NCBI GenBank assembly: GCA_029582165.1
Contig: CM055875.1
Location: forward strand, 4,827,001 to 4,891,000
DNA length: 64,000 nt
From: Portulaca oleracea
Lineage: Eukaryota; Streptophyta; Magnoliopsida; Caryophyllales; Portulacaceae
Direction of reading: 5' to 3'
Part shown: piece by piece, positions 11,947 through 23,540 of the stretch
Position numbering within the stretch: position 1 is the stretch's first letter
How the letters are laid out: each line of letters opens with the position of its first letter
Program-made: the position numbers and the translations under genes
The notes under the pieces: generated by a model
The model's database searches: none
The model's input: only the letters and a program-made list of their open reading frames with translations
What the model was told of the DNA's origin: nothing

Positions 11947-11958
11947 TGGTATCAGAGC
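11947..11958 (+). promoter_or_regulatory. Primer binding site, initiator tRNA-Met type
   Basis: TGGTATCAGAGC directly downstream of the LTR, the standard plant retrotransposon PBS. It sets the element on the plus strand. Confidence 0.9.
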
Positions 11959-12499
11959 TTTGGTTTTCTCTTTGGTTGAGTTGTTTTCATCGTTCTTGGT
12001 AGTATTTCTCTAGTATTGGGTTTTGTTGGATTTCTTGCATCTATTGGTGTTCCCCATTCCCTGTGCCTCCAAGTGTGTTGGAGAAGTTGTTATTGTTATT
12101 ATGTTTGTTGATTTTGATGCATATTGGAGCTTTGAGGTGAAGTTGGAAATTTGTGCCCGCAAGGTGTTCGATTAAATGTCTAAGTGAAAAAAACACAAAG
12201 AACCCTTAGCCAAACACAAGCCAACTAGAAAACAACCTCCAAACTCCATAAATTATCCCAAACACAATCCGTCCTTCACCCTTACTATTGTTACGGCTGT
12301 CATGCCGAGACTTGAGAGTCGATTTACGAACATTCAAAATACTCTTGATGGCCTCTTGACTTAAGGAAACAACATTGCCATCAACCATCAGTATCGAGCC
12401 CGTGACGAATAAAGGAGGTCCACTAGAAGCCATATCCGTCCTCCTCCCTCCTACAAAGTCGAGTGACGAACAAAGGAGCCCGTGACGAACAAAGTCGAG

Positions 12500-13143
12500 T
12501 GACGATGATTGAGGCTCATTTCGACGCCATCGTCGACAGGAAGCGGTTGAGAAGCCCCCACAGGATGAATTCTATGATACCAAGATCAAAATTTCGGAAT
12601 TCAATGGCAACACCAACCCCGAAGATTATCTTGAATGGGTCCAAATCTTGGATAGGATTTTTGAAGCTGAGGATTATAGTGATGAACAGGCCTTCAAGAT
12701 TGCGCGATTGAAACTCACCAAGGTTGCATCCTTTTGGTTTGAGAATGAAGGCACAAAGAGCTAAGGAGGGTCGAGCAAAAGTCAACTCATGGACAAAGCT
12801 AAAGCGATTAATGAATCGACGATTCTTGCCTAGTACTTACAAGCGAGAGGTTAACAAATTTTCATCACTTGATGGGCAAAGAAGAAGAGAGGATTCCTCC
12901 CAGAAAAAGTCATTCCACTGTTCCCCACTAACGACCTTTACGTCCCAAAAATGTGTCAAATATTGTAGACGTGTGGGACACGATGCTTTGCAATGTCCGA
13001 CAATGGCTATGGTTGAAGCTTGGATTGAAGAATCTTTTGGTGTGGATGAGTATACAAGTGACATGGTAGAAGGTGTTGATAGCAAAACCTTCCTTCCACA
13101 CTTGAAAAATTTGAAAAGGTTGAGAAAGAGAAAAGTTCAATGA
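12500..13143 (+). pseudogene. Ty3/gypsy gag remnant
   Basis: Typical gag core text is readable in one frame (KISEFNGNTNPEDYLEW, FKIARLKLTKVASFWF). It stops at a TAA near 12763 and continues in another frame as SWTKLKRLMNRRFLPSTYK, then a stop-free tail to 13143. A decayed zinc knuckle is present with C-x3-C-x4-H-x4-C spacing (CVKYCRRVGHDALQC) in place of the usual C-x2-C. No protease, RT or integrase follows, so the element between the two LTRs is internally deleted. Confidence 0.75.
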
Positions 13144-13921
13144 ACGGGGTTTAATTCATTATTTCCACCAAAATTACTAAGAAAAGAAATAAAAAAATAA
13201 ATGCGTCGAAAAGAATTTTTAAAAATAAATAAGAGTTGCAAAGGAAAAAATGATTTTCACCAAAATTACTAAGAAAGAAAATCAAAAAATAATTGCGTAA
13301 AAAATAAAAAAGGGAAAAGGCCAAAAAAAAAAAGAAATTGATAAGAGCACTGTAGCAATCTACAGTAAAGTAACAAGGGGTGATTTATTTTTTTAGAAGG
13401 TTACTAGCGTTAACACACGCACATTGCGCGTGGTGGAGCTAAATGTGAAGATGAAATGTGAATTCATATTTTGCAATGTTTTTGTTCTTTACAATTTATA
13501 TATAATGGGACTATCAAAAAGTTACTCGACTAAATTTTTTGAAACAATTTAGGCATAGATATATTATTTTTCTTGTTTCTATTGTCCAAAACTCATACTT
13601 AGACTTGTTGAAATTATCTAATCAAAGTGAACCTACAAAAATTTAGTTGTTGGTCATAAAATTTTGATTTGATGTTTGGCTCGTCAGGACCAAAAATGAC
13701 CTGTACTCAAATTTTTGGCAATCTGTAAAGTCTATAGACTATAATAATATTAGTTTGGGATATTTTACGATTGTAAAGTCTAAGAATGTTGATTCGATCA
13801 GTCAAATCTAAGATTGTTGACAAAATAAGGCACTCGTGATCCTGTAAAGTCTAAAAATGTAAGCCTTCATTAGAAATTAATTATCATATCTCATCGGAAG
13901 CATACAAGTAACTAAACTTTG
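13144..13921. other. Non-coding AT-rich interior of the gutted gypsy element
   Basis: AT-rich with A-runs. TGTAAAGTCTA recurs at about 13727, 13775 and 13841. No reading frame resembles pol. Confidence 0.5.
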
Positions 13922-13928
13922 CTTAATT

Positions 13929-14340
13929 TATTGGGTTTTTGGACATCAATAATACCAACTTTGGGGGTATTGGATATTAATAATACAAACTATTTTCTTG
14001 GATACTATCAGTACGAACTATTGACCTATTTTCCTCTAACAGTACACCGTCGAATTGTAATGGTTTTAACTCATCGAAAAGATGATGTGACTCCAAAATA
14101 TGTGACATGGAAGGCATGTTAGTGTCCACGACAACATTTTCTACCCAACCTCCGCCTTCCACGCCACACATCATGGAGGCACGTCATCTTTCCGATGAGT
14201 TAAAACTGGAACAACTCGATCGTGTACTGTTGGAGGAAAATATGTCGATAGTTGGTACTACTAGTGTCCAAGAAAATAGTTCGTATTATTAGTCTCCAAT
14301 ACCCTCGAAGTTGGTATTATTGACGTCCAATAATCCAATA
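13929..14340. mobile_element. Fold-back element with ~200-bp arms
   Basis: The left end (TATTGGGTTTTTGGACATCA) and the reverse complement of the right end (TATTGGATTATTGGACGTCA) pair, and pairing continues inward through the whole segment to a centre near 14130. Overlapping frames on opposite strands within it encode similar peptides, as expected of an inverted repeat. It has no transposase. It could be a fold-back MITE or a hairpin-RNA source; weak pairing extends a few bases beyond the given ends. Confidence 0.75.
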
Positions 14341-14437
14341 ATTAATCATAGCCTTCACAAGCAAGCATATGCACCCTCAAAAAAATGGGCTAAAGGTAAA
14401 GAAAGACCATAGTCAGAGTTATTTGTATATCAAAATG

Positions 14438-14706
14438 TAGGCTCTGTTCTTTTATATGGTTGGTGGAGTGTGGTAATGGTTCGGTACAGTGGAATTTGAA
14501 AAAGTGTGGTGAGTTGTGGTGAGAATTGTGGTAAGTGGGGTAGATGAAGCTAGAGAATGTGAAAAGTAAATGAGAAAAGTGAGGAGAGAGAAAAGTTAAG
14601 AAATACATTGGTAATGATTGTGGCGTGGTGAAGTGTAACAGAAATTAAAAACTGCAGTGCGGTGTCATACCGCACCGCAACCTACCGCATAAAAGAACGG
14701 GACCTT
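14438..14706. mobile_element. MITE with GGCTCTGTTCTTTTA-type inverted termini
   Basis: The left end TAGGCTCTGTTCTTTTATA and the reverse complement of the right end (TAAGGTCCCGTTCTTTTATG) match over about 18 bp, with further imperfect pairing inward (GGTTGGTGGAGTGTGGTA against GGTAGGTTGCGGTGCGGTA). About 270 bp, no coding capacity. A clean target duplication was not found; superfamily not decided. Confidence 0.65.
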
Positions 14707-15554
14707 AATATTTGCTAAGTCACAATAAGCAAAAGTAACACAAACATTATACTTCTTTTGTCTATTCTTATTTGTCAATTTGAATGGTGAGAAGATACCA
14801 ATGCAACTACTAAAGGTAGAAAAATATAATAAGATTACTTCAATAGGTAAAAATTAATTGTGAGAGATGGAGAATATGAATGTAAAATTGGTAAAAGTTA
14901 TATTAAAAATATAAAATAACAAACAATTAAAGATAAAAATTAGTTCTGGAAACAAATAAATAAGAAGAAAGATTATGATTTATTAAAAAAAAAAAAATTG
15001 GCAGATTTAAGCAATGAAAAGTTAATAAACTTCTGAAGTGTAAAACTAAAAAGTAAGATATCTAAAACTATATTAAAAGTAGCTAAGCCAACAATGTCCC
15101 AAATGTTGAATTCCAAATAAGTTGGACCGTGTCGGGATCGAGTCCAAGCTTTCACGCCCGAGGATAAGCCAACGGGTCACCAAGCACCGGTAGTTGCACT
15201 CTCTTGTGATGCTTATATCGGGGATTTCGACGAGAACATGGATAGAGGAGCTAACCGGCAACACCTTGCTAAGTACGTTCACCCGCTTGTTCTCAAGAAT
15301 CGTTATACCTTCAAGAAGAGCAGGGTGGTGAGCATCAATTTAGCTTGGCTAAGGCGAGACGTCCATTGTCGGGGTCCAAACTTCTCCACGGATGTTTCGA
15401 ATGGCCGGGAAGAGATTCTAGACTTTTCGATAACCATGAGGGCCTATGGGATGATGGGTCATCCCGAGATGTCATGAATATTTGGCATCGTGGTTCGGTT
15501 GTGAGCCGGGTGAATAAACACAAGGTAATAATGGCGATCAAAGGTTCGAAATAC
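14707..15554. other. Unassigned interior, possibly element 3' region
   Basis: AT-rich to about 15110, then GC-richer. An open frame at 15238-15477 has no recognised motif. It lies just before the right LTR homology and may be element-internal. Confidence 0.35.
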
Positions 15555-16370
15555 GCGTGCCTTCATTATTTGGGTCATAACTCCTTCAATACAACTCCGT
15601 GGGTCTCAAATTTTGGGAGCTTAAAGTACACACCGAGAGTTTCCAACGATATCTTACGTGCCTAAAACAAAGTCCGGATGAAGAAGCTATGCGCGTTTGA
15701 AGTCGGCAGGGAAGAGCTGCCCAGAAGACCATCACGCCCGAGTCAGTTGGTGACTCGCCCGTGACAGCTGTTTGTCGCGCCCGCGACCCCAGTTGGCCAG
15801 CGACGGATGGTGGTGGATAGTGGGTTGTCACGCCCGCGACTGTCTTCGACTCGCACGAGCCCCCTGCGACGCGCGTGTCATTTCGTTATTTTTGTTCTAT
15901 TTTAACCTAATTTCGTATTTAGTATAAATACCGTGTTTAGGAGTATTTTCTACAGCTTTTGATGATTATGAACATGCTATTGCATTGGTTAGAGTTTCCC
16001 TAAGTTTTCTCCCAAAATCTAGATTACTTTATCCAATCTTTTGGTGGTGTTTCTAGTAATTCCTTTATTGATCATTTGGTGGATGTTTCCTTTATGATGG
16101 TCATGGTGGGGTGTTAGGCTTTGGTGATGGACTACCTTTACCCAAGGTCATATCCAATCCCATTTGGTGTTCAAGGTTATTGATATTGGTTGATTTTGGT
16201 TTTTATTCTTGTTATTATTCAAGTTCAAGGCTATTGTTGAGAAGTTCAAGCATGGGTGATTGAGATGTTCCTCTTCCTCCCCTTATTCTATTGATCATGG
16301 ATTTGTCTCCTATCCTCAACAACTACAACTCAAGCTAAGTCTTCAATTTCTCCCACCGTGCCACGCTCCA
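15555..16370 (+). repeat. LTR of the gutted gypsy element (right copy)
   Basis: Homologous to 11250-11944: shared TCATAACTCCTTCAATAC, GGGAGCTTAAAGTACACAC, a TATAAATA box (15923-15930) and the identical terminus ACGCTCCA at 16370. It is about 120 bp longer than the left copy, with several indels. Target-site duplication unresolved. Confidence 0.75.
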
Positions 16371-16755
16371 TAAGCCCTTACACAAATACTATTTTTCATC
16401 TGAGCCCATGTTTTATTCTGAACTGGAGTCGTGTCTATCAGTCTATCTCTGCTTAGTGCTCTCTACTCAGATAACCACGCAACTCATCCTCCTCACTTCG
16501 TTCAATATCACATGCTAGATCTCATCCTCCCCTTTTCGATCAATCGTCCTCAAACCCTAACCCTAACCCTAACCCTAACAACGGATCTTGTCCTCCTCTT
16601 TTCGATCAATCGCCCCCTAGTTCTCCATTGACCATCACATCTCTCATTCTCCGCGGGATAATCTACCAGATTTTCTTTTCTGGGTTTAATTTTACTCACC
16701 ATCACGTCTCTCATTTTCCACGGGATAAGCATATTACAATTCATATTTCAGGTAT
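16371..16755 (+). other. Leader-like segment with micro-duplications and CCCTAAC repeats
   Basis: Pyrimidine-rich, with two copies of a TCCTCC-CTTTTCGATCAATCG segment (about 16524 and 16591) flanking four CCCTAAC units (16554-16579). A second pair of related segments lies at about 16631 and 16698 (ACCATCAC-TCTCTCATT). It ends CAG/GTATGT, a good splice donor, so it could be a transcribed 5' leader exon of the interrupted host locus downstream. No protein is supported. Confidence 0.35.
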
Positions 16756-18733
16756 GTATTGTCTGATTTAGTGAAACAAATTATAAAAATTACAATTTGA
16801 AGTCAGTCTAGGGTTTGAATCAATGAATTTGTTCTTGCATGTCAAATTTTCGTATTGCATGTCAATTATTAATGCCTATTGTTGTATTTGGGTATAGGTA
16901 GTTGCTTTCGAATGAGAATTTATAAAATATTTTCCTTGCCAGCTAGGTGGGATGCAGATAGTTATTTTGCGGCAAAATAAGGTGTTGTGATTTCCCCAAT
17001 TGGTTTATAATACTTGCGTAAGCCTAATCATCTCGTGATGTTACTGTTGGGTAGGCATGATTTCTGCACTTTGTAGCAGGCTTATCAGGCTGGCCCCCTT
17101 TTAGTTTTTGTTATAGTTTGGGATAGAATTTGTTTAAGGGTTTGGTGATGGTAAGATCAGGAGGGACCTAAGTAGGACTGTTTTATTGATTAAATTCCTT
17201 TTTTCCTTTTATACGAGCCCTTTTAATTATGAATTTCATCAAAGAACAAGTGCATCATATCATGCTGATGTTTGTGAAATAAAAATGGGATGAATAGGTC
17301 AGGGTGGGTGTGTAAGGTGGATGTTTTCTCTAAAGATTTAAGTTGATTGATAACTCATGTTTTCTCTAAGAAGGTGTCATTACATGTACATACAGTTGGA
17401 ACTTGTTTTCAATTAAATTCTCTAAGTTGGTCAAATGACCTCATGTAGTAGTATGGGATATCAGTCATGATCACATGGTATATAAAGTCATACAAGTTCA
17501 CCAAAAAGTAATTTATCAGATTGATTGATCATAAAATTTATGAAACGCACTTACATCTGTCATACAACAATTATAAATTTTATCACTGATTTCTCCTTCA
17601 AGCATTTAAGAATGCACAAAATTAAATTTAAAAAAAAATGAAAAAAATCATATGAGTCTTGAGGTATTATTGAAGCCATATTATAATATTACATTGAAGT
17701 AAAATGATAAGACTGAATGTTATAGTTGATGGCTATTACTAGGGTTTTCTTTTCTATTTCTGGCACGAGGGGCTGTGAAATACATATTCTAAACTATATA
17801 ATTCTAATGATCCTGATTACGATATTAATGTTCAAAGAATGGTGCAATACATATCAGAATTTTAAGATTAGGAATTACTTGATACTGAGAGTATTAGAAA
17901 GGAGCCTGGTTGCAACCCACATTTCCCTCAAAAGCTCAAACAAGTGCAAACATGGTCTATCTAGGGATCATGGTTTTCTTTTAGTGTTTGTTTTTTCTCT
18001 AGAGGTTGGGGGAAAGAGAAGAAGGGATGCACTTGGATTTCATGTAGTTTTGATATAGCAGCAATGTGTTAGAGGTAATATGGTATGCTAATATGCCTAT
18101 AAAACTGTAACCAATGTTTTTCATTGTTGCCTTATGCCAAGCATACTTGATGATGGGCACTGCATGAAATTGCAACCAATGATTCACAGTTTATGAGCAA
18201 TCCCGAACCGAAAAATAGTGTCCGTGGGGAAGCTTGCACTTGCATAATTAGTTTTTAGCACTGAGTCCATCTGTGCATCACTTGCATGATTCATTTTAAC
18301 ATTTTTGTTGCTCCAAAAAATAGTCCAAAGATGGTGACGACGGTTGTGATTTATGAAATCTAGGGAAGAACTTGAGCAGCCGGCAAGAACACTATTTTAC
18401 TGTCTGGGTTTCTTTCATTTATTCATGCCTTAGAACAAATTTTGAAAAATATGTCTGGATATTCAAAATTGGTAGGTATTCCCTTTTGTTTCTTTGCAAA
18501 GCTGAAATATTTCTTTAAATTTATGTCTCTTTGGGATTAATTCATCTCAAATTCTTGGTTTGAATTAATTTCTTTTATCCGACATGGGATATTTGCTTGG
18601 AGTTTGATTTAAGCATGAACATGACATGATGATCATCATAATCCAGCAAGTATGAGTTTTGATAGAGACTTTGAATAACAGTAGGGTCAAGTTGTATTAT
18701 ATAGCTAGCTCTAATTCAATCCATGTTGATTAG
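16756..18733. other. No gene recognised; intron-like
   Basis: T-rich, intron-like sequence. The open frames at 17726-18187 carry no motif I recognise. Confidence 0.5.
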
Positions 18734-18828
18734 ACAAGAATTTCGTGGACTTGGTGGCGTCTTTGCCTGTTGACAAGCTTGATATTCATTACGCTAATCC
18801 CTTCATTTGTGCAGTTATATATTCTCAG
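18734..18828 (+). pseudogene. Isolated exon resembling TFB2 (TFIIH p52 subunit) N-terminus
   Basis: Between an AG acceptor and a CAG/GTAATT donor the sequence reads KNFVDLVASLPVDKLD followed by YANPFICAV. This resembles the start of plant TFB2 (p52 of the transcription and repair factor TFIIH), which has a KNFMDMVASLP-like opening and an FICEAI-like segment. The last residues diverge and no other TFB2 exon was found, so it is probably a gene relic. The similarity is from memory and needs a database search. Confidence 0.35.
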
Positions 18829-18981
18829 GTAATTTCCCTATTTCTCTTTCTCTGTTAACCCTTTACATTTAATACGATCCAATTTATTCGGACTGCTTCA
18901 GTTTGCTTGCTAGGATTTGATTTTTCCACTTTTGTGATTCATTTTTCATGGAAATTCTATATTTTTGGCCAATTATTGATT

Positions 18982-19369
18982 TGTGAAATGATAAAAGTCT
19001 TGTGCAAGACACATATTTTGTGTCTTGTCATTATAGAAAACCTATATATTTGTGAATTAAATTGGAAAAAAGTTACATGATTGACTTCTATAACTATAAT
19101 AATATACATAAATTGTATAAAATCACACTTTTATCCATATTTTTAAAAATTTACAAAAAAACGTCTAAAATATGCTCAACGGATGGGGTTCATTCGTTAG
19201 GGTGTCAATTTTAATTGTTGGCGTAGCCAACACATTCCAAGCTTCTTATAATTGATAATTAATAGTATCTGTCAAAAAAATTGGGATTAAAAATGATAAT
19301 AAGTATTAATTTTATAAGGGTGAAGACATTTAAGGAGTGTCTTGGGGCAAGACACTTATCATCACCCTA
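18982..19369. mobile_element. AT-rich MITE with GATAA-GTCTTG inverted termini
   Basis: The left TGATAAAAGTCTTGTGCAAG (from 18989) pairs with the right end, whose reverse complement reads TGATAAGTGTCTTGCCCCAAG. Imperfect pairing continues out to about 18982 and 19369. The termini themselves contain a small palindrome (GTCTTG-CAAGAC). About 390 bp, no coding sequence. Confidence 0.6.
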
Positions 19370-20197
19370 TTGATTTATTCTAAGGCTTTCCAACTTGATG
19401 GACTACTTTGAAGATGGTATTTAGTTACAACTTAGTTGATGTTCTAAATAGAACTTGAATTGATTGAAAATTGAACTTTATATTTCAATCCTACTTTGCT
19501 GATATATGATCTGGATACGAGGCACTATCAATGATCCAATCGTTTTTACCATTCTTTTTTTAGCCCGTATTGTCTTTTGGTGATGAAAATTGAGAAATGT
19601 AATAGAATGGTAGGCGGAAGAGGGGAGGGTGGATAGGAATTAAACAAGGTGGGAAAATTAAAGCATCTAGCTGTTAGTATTTTTGAAAGCTAAAGTTATT
19701 TTGACAAATTTGTAAATGTATAAGTTTGTCATGGTTCTTGTCCTTGGCTTGTAGTAAGATGTTAACAGATTGGCAATGCGATGTTGAAGTAGGGATTGCC
19801 AATTGAAACTTTGATGAGAGATGAAGAACTAAAAGTTTGTCAAATACTTCATTGGTATGATCATGAAGTAATACTCAAGTGAGCTTGAGAATTTACATTT
19901 CTCTGAAGTAGTTTAAGTTGTTATTAATGATGGGGGTCTAGAAATTTTAAGGAGCAGTGTCCTCTGTTTTGAGATTCCCTTAATTATGTGTCTATAATTG
20001 AGATTATAGAGGTTCTTGTTTTGTCCATTGTGTTAAAATGTGAAGTCGATTGAGTGTTGGAGGGAAGAAAATCAAGGGATATTGTCTTCATTTTGGGTTG
20101 CTTTGGAAATTTTATCTGGACCAAGTGCAAAATAGTAAAGTGTAAATGCATGCTCTAGAACCATCTCGATCAAAATCTCAAGATTATGGGTTGAAGA
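19370..20197. other. No gene recognised
   Basis: AT-rich intron-like or intergenic sequence up to the target duplication of the next element. Confidence 0.5.
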
Positions 20198-20202
20198 CCC
20201 AA

Positions 20203-21438
20203 TGGTGTATGTGCAGACCAAAAGAAATCAGAGTGCATTGGCCTGGACTACACCAAGGACCTTCACTGTCCTGTTCTGTTTAACTTAAGCTCTTCCTAGG
20301 GATGGAATAGCATTAAGGAACGAAAAACAAATAAAGGAAAGATAGAAAACCTGTGTCTCTTACTGATACAGACCACACCACAGCAAGAAGCACAAGGGCA
20401 AACTCAGCTCATACCACTGGATACAGACAACACCACCAATAGCATAAACCGAGCTCTACTTAACACCTTCTAAGCTTGCCAAAGCTTAGTTACAGACAAG
20501 TAGAAACAATGGAGAGTTTTAAAGGCACTCACAAACCTACAGGAGCAAGCTCGACTGGTTTCTTCTTCATTCACTCAAAGATGATTTGCAAAATACAATC
20601 AGAGCTGCTTATATTGCTACTTTCAGCAAGTAGCTGGCTGTACCGACTGATTAAGGCTTTCCTAAGTATTAGGAAACCTCTAATCTACTACTAAGCTAAC
20701 TTAAGATACATAAGCAAGCTATCTAATACATAATTACATCAGATTAAGCAAAGAAAACAGCAAAAGAAAATAAGAATGTTGCTGGCTGGAGCTGGAAATG
20801 CCAGCAGCTGCTTATCGAGCCTTAGTCATGCTTCCACTAGGCTTATTATATTCTTCATCATGGCTGCTGAGGTTGTTGGTAATATTAGCACCTAAAGGAC
20901 ATTCGATCACTGGAAGGGAAATGGACCAAATGACCTCAATGCTGCTCAAAATGCTAACACTGCCTGCTGCCTGTATTCATGAACCAACTTGCTGTAGAAA
21001 ATGCCCAAGGACCTCAGTCACTTGCACTCCTCGAACAGTAGTAGTAAATGGCCTTAGGAACACAGGGCAACCATCAAATGCCATTGCCTTATGTTCTGTA
21101 GCTTGTAATAGACCTTGAATGAGACATGAACCCTGATTTCACAGGTTGGGGTTCTGCCAAGGTCCAATTGCTCCAATTGGACTTATGTTCTAAGGCCAAG
21201 GCTGCCTCCTTCACAAGATCCTGGGGTGATCATCTTACTGATTTTAAATGCTTCAAAATTACCCAAGGACCTGCTGACCAAAATACTTCATGCTTGCTGT
21301 AGGAAGGACTTGATCCCTCCTGAATTCTTAGCTAAGTCCCATTGATTGAAGGACCTGCTAAGGACCTCAGGATGGAAAGTCCTCTCTTTTGTCCTTGCTG
21401 TCTCGGCTAACATAGCTGTTGTAGATGGACCTCCATCA
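20203..21438 (-). repeat. 3' LTR of the CRM-like element
   Basis: 1236 bp, TGGTGTATG...CTCCATCA. Preceded (minus strand) by a short purine tract CCAGAGGAGGA at 21439-21449 that serves as PPT. The integrase tail frame enters it. Confidence 0.9.
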
Positions 21439-21845
21439 TCCTCCTCTGGTTCAGAAAAGTTTGACCTCAAACTTGGTAATCCTTCCTCTACTGGATAATA
21501 AGGTCTTAGATCAGCAATCTTGAAAGTTGCACTTCCACCAAAATCTTCAGATAAAGCCTACTTGTAAGCATTTTCATTGATTTGCTCAAGCACCTTGAAG
21601 GGACCATCAGCCCTGGACACAAGCTTCCCTTTCCTTCTGCTGGGAAACCTGTCTTTCCTGAGGTGTACCCATACCAAGTCACCTAGAGTAAACACAACTC
21701 TTTTTCTCTTTTGATTTGCAGCAGCAACTACCTTCTCATTGTGCCTCTCAATTTGCTGCTGTATTTGTTGATGGAACTCTTTAATTTGCTTGGCCCTTAA
21801 ATCAGCTTCATAGCTAAACTTGATTGAAGTAGCTTGAGGTACCAA
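21288..21845 (-). pseudogene. Integrase C-terminal (GPF) domain and tail
   Basis: The frame at 21558-21845 encodes the integrase C-terminal domain with LGDLVWVHLRKDRFP and ADGPFKVLEQINENAYK, the GPY/F-type module. A further frame, 21470-21288, carries an acidic segment (SEPEEDDGGPSTT) and crosses the LTR boundary at 21438. In CRM-type elements the integrase is known to extend into the 3' LTR. A TAG just upstream (about 21847) separates this part from the integrase core. Confidence 0.75.
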
Positions 21846-21848
21846 ATC

Positions 21849-23528
21849 CTAAGGGGTGATTGGATTCAGACCATAAACCACTTGAAAAGGTGAGCAACCA
21901 GTAGCTTTGCTGGGGGCTCTATTGAAAGTAAACTCCGCCTGAGGTAGAATAGTATCCCAACTTCCTTTGTTTCTTGCTACAAGGCTTCTCAAGAGAGTAC
22001 CTAAGGTTCTGTTAGTAACCTCAGTTTGACCATCTGTCTGGGGATGACAGGTAGTACTAAATTTGAGTTGAGTTCCCATCTTCTTCCATAGTGTAACCCA
22101 GAAATGGCTAAGAAACTTGGTGTCCCTGTCTGAAACCATAGATGTAGGAATACCATGTAACTTGACTACCTCTTGAAAATATAAGTCAGCAACTTTAACA
22201 ACATCATAGGTAGTATTACAAGCAACAAAATGAGCCATTTTTGAGAATCTACAAACAACAACCATAATAGAGTTTTTACCTCTCTGAGTTCTTGGAAGTC
22301 CCACAATGAAATCAAGACTAACATCTTCCCAGGGACCTTTAGGAACTGGCAAGGGGGTATAAAGTCCTTGAGGTAGACTTTGACTCTTGGATAATTGACA
22401 TATGCTGCATCTCTTGATCAAATGCTCTGCATCTCTTCCCATCTTTGGCCAGAAATAATGTTCTTTGAGCATAAGCAATGTCTTCTCTATGCCAAAGTGT
22501 CCTGCTAATCCTCCTCCATGCACTTCTGAGATTAATAATTCCCTTATACTGATTCTAGGAATACATAATCTGCTGCCTTTAAATAAAAATCCCTGATCTG
22601 TATGGTACAGACCTTGAGGATGCTGTTGACAAGCCTGAAACTTGTCCTTGAAATCATCATCTGTAGCATAAATGACCTTCAGCTGCTCAAATCCTAGGAT
22701 TCTGGAATCCAGGATGTGCAATAAGAAAAACCTTCTGGAAAGTGCATCAGCTCCTTTGTTTATATTGCCTGACTTATGGTGGATCATGAAATGAAAAGAC
22801 TGCATAAACTCGACCCATTTAGCATGTCTGGGATTAAGCTTGTGCTGTCCTTGAATATATTTCAGAGCTTCATGATCACTATGCAGAATAAATTCTCCTC
22901 CAACCAAATAATGTCTCCAATGCTCAAGAGCTCGAATAATTGCATAAAATTCCTTATCATAAGTGTTGTACTTCTTCTTTGCTTCATTCAGTTTCTTACT
23001 AAAGTAAGCTATAGGCCTGCCTTCTTGAGATAAGATAGCTCCTATGCTAACTCCTGAGGCATCACACTCGACTTCAGAGATCTTAGAAAAGCTAGGTAAA
23101 GCAAGAACTGGTGCTGTTGTCAACTCTTTGATCTGTTCAAAGGACCTTTGTGCTGCTGGAGTCCAATGAAAAGATTTTCCTTTGATAACTTCAGTCATGG
23201 GTGCCATAATAGCACTGAAATTTCTCACAAATCTTCTGTAAAATGAAGCTAACCCATGGAAGCTTCTTACTTGTTGAATAGAACTGGGGGTAGGCCACTC
23301 TCGGATGGCCTTGATCTTCTCTTGATCAACTTGAATACCATCAGCAGATACAATATAACCAAGAAAAATAACTTGGTCTGTAAAGAACTGACATTTCTTC
23401 AAATTCCCATAAAGCTTCTCCTTAGATAGAATATCCATCACTTGTTTCAAATGTTGTTGATGCTCTGCCTCTGTCTTACTATAAACCAAAATATCATCAA
23501 AATAAACAACTACACAACTTCCAATCAA
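21849..23528 (-). pseudogene. RT (3' half), RNase H and integrase of the CRM-like element
   Basis: A 559-codon open frame. It begins at the RT active site ([18 protein letters not shown]), continues through FLGYIVSADGIQV and FHGLASFYRRFV, then RNase H (VECDASGVSIGAILSQEG; FILHSDHEALKYIQ; GADALSRR). Integrase follows with an HHCC motif ([10 protein letters not shown] to KRCSICQLSKS) and the catalytic D-D-E in [18 protein letters not shown] and GQTEVTNRTLG. The normally conserved Asp in the [10 protein letters not shown] motif is Cys here. Stops at both ends (near 23531 and 21847) isolate it from the rest of pol. Confidence 0.9.
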
Positions 23529-23540
23529 AGGCTTCAGTAC

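Noticed and set aside
15238..15665. Possible host gene in overlapping frames at 15238-15477 and 15345-15665
   Set aside because: No recognised motif, two frames compete over the same bases, and the region runs into LTR homology.
16554..16579. True telomere or chromosome end
   Set aside because: Only four CCCTAAC units, variant unit, with ordinary sequence on both sides.
20476..21118. Hydrophobic plus-strand frames, repeated at 26128-26346
   Set aside because: They lie inside the two LTRs of the CRM-like element and are antisense to it, and the matching copy confirms they are LTR sequence.
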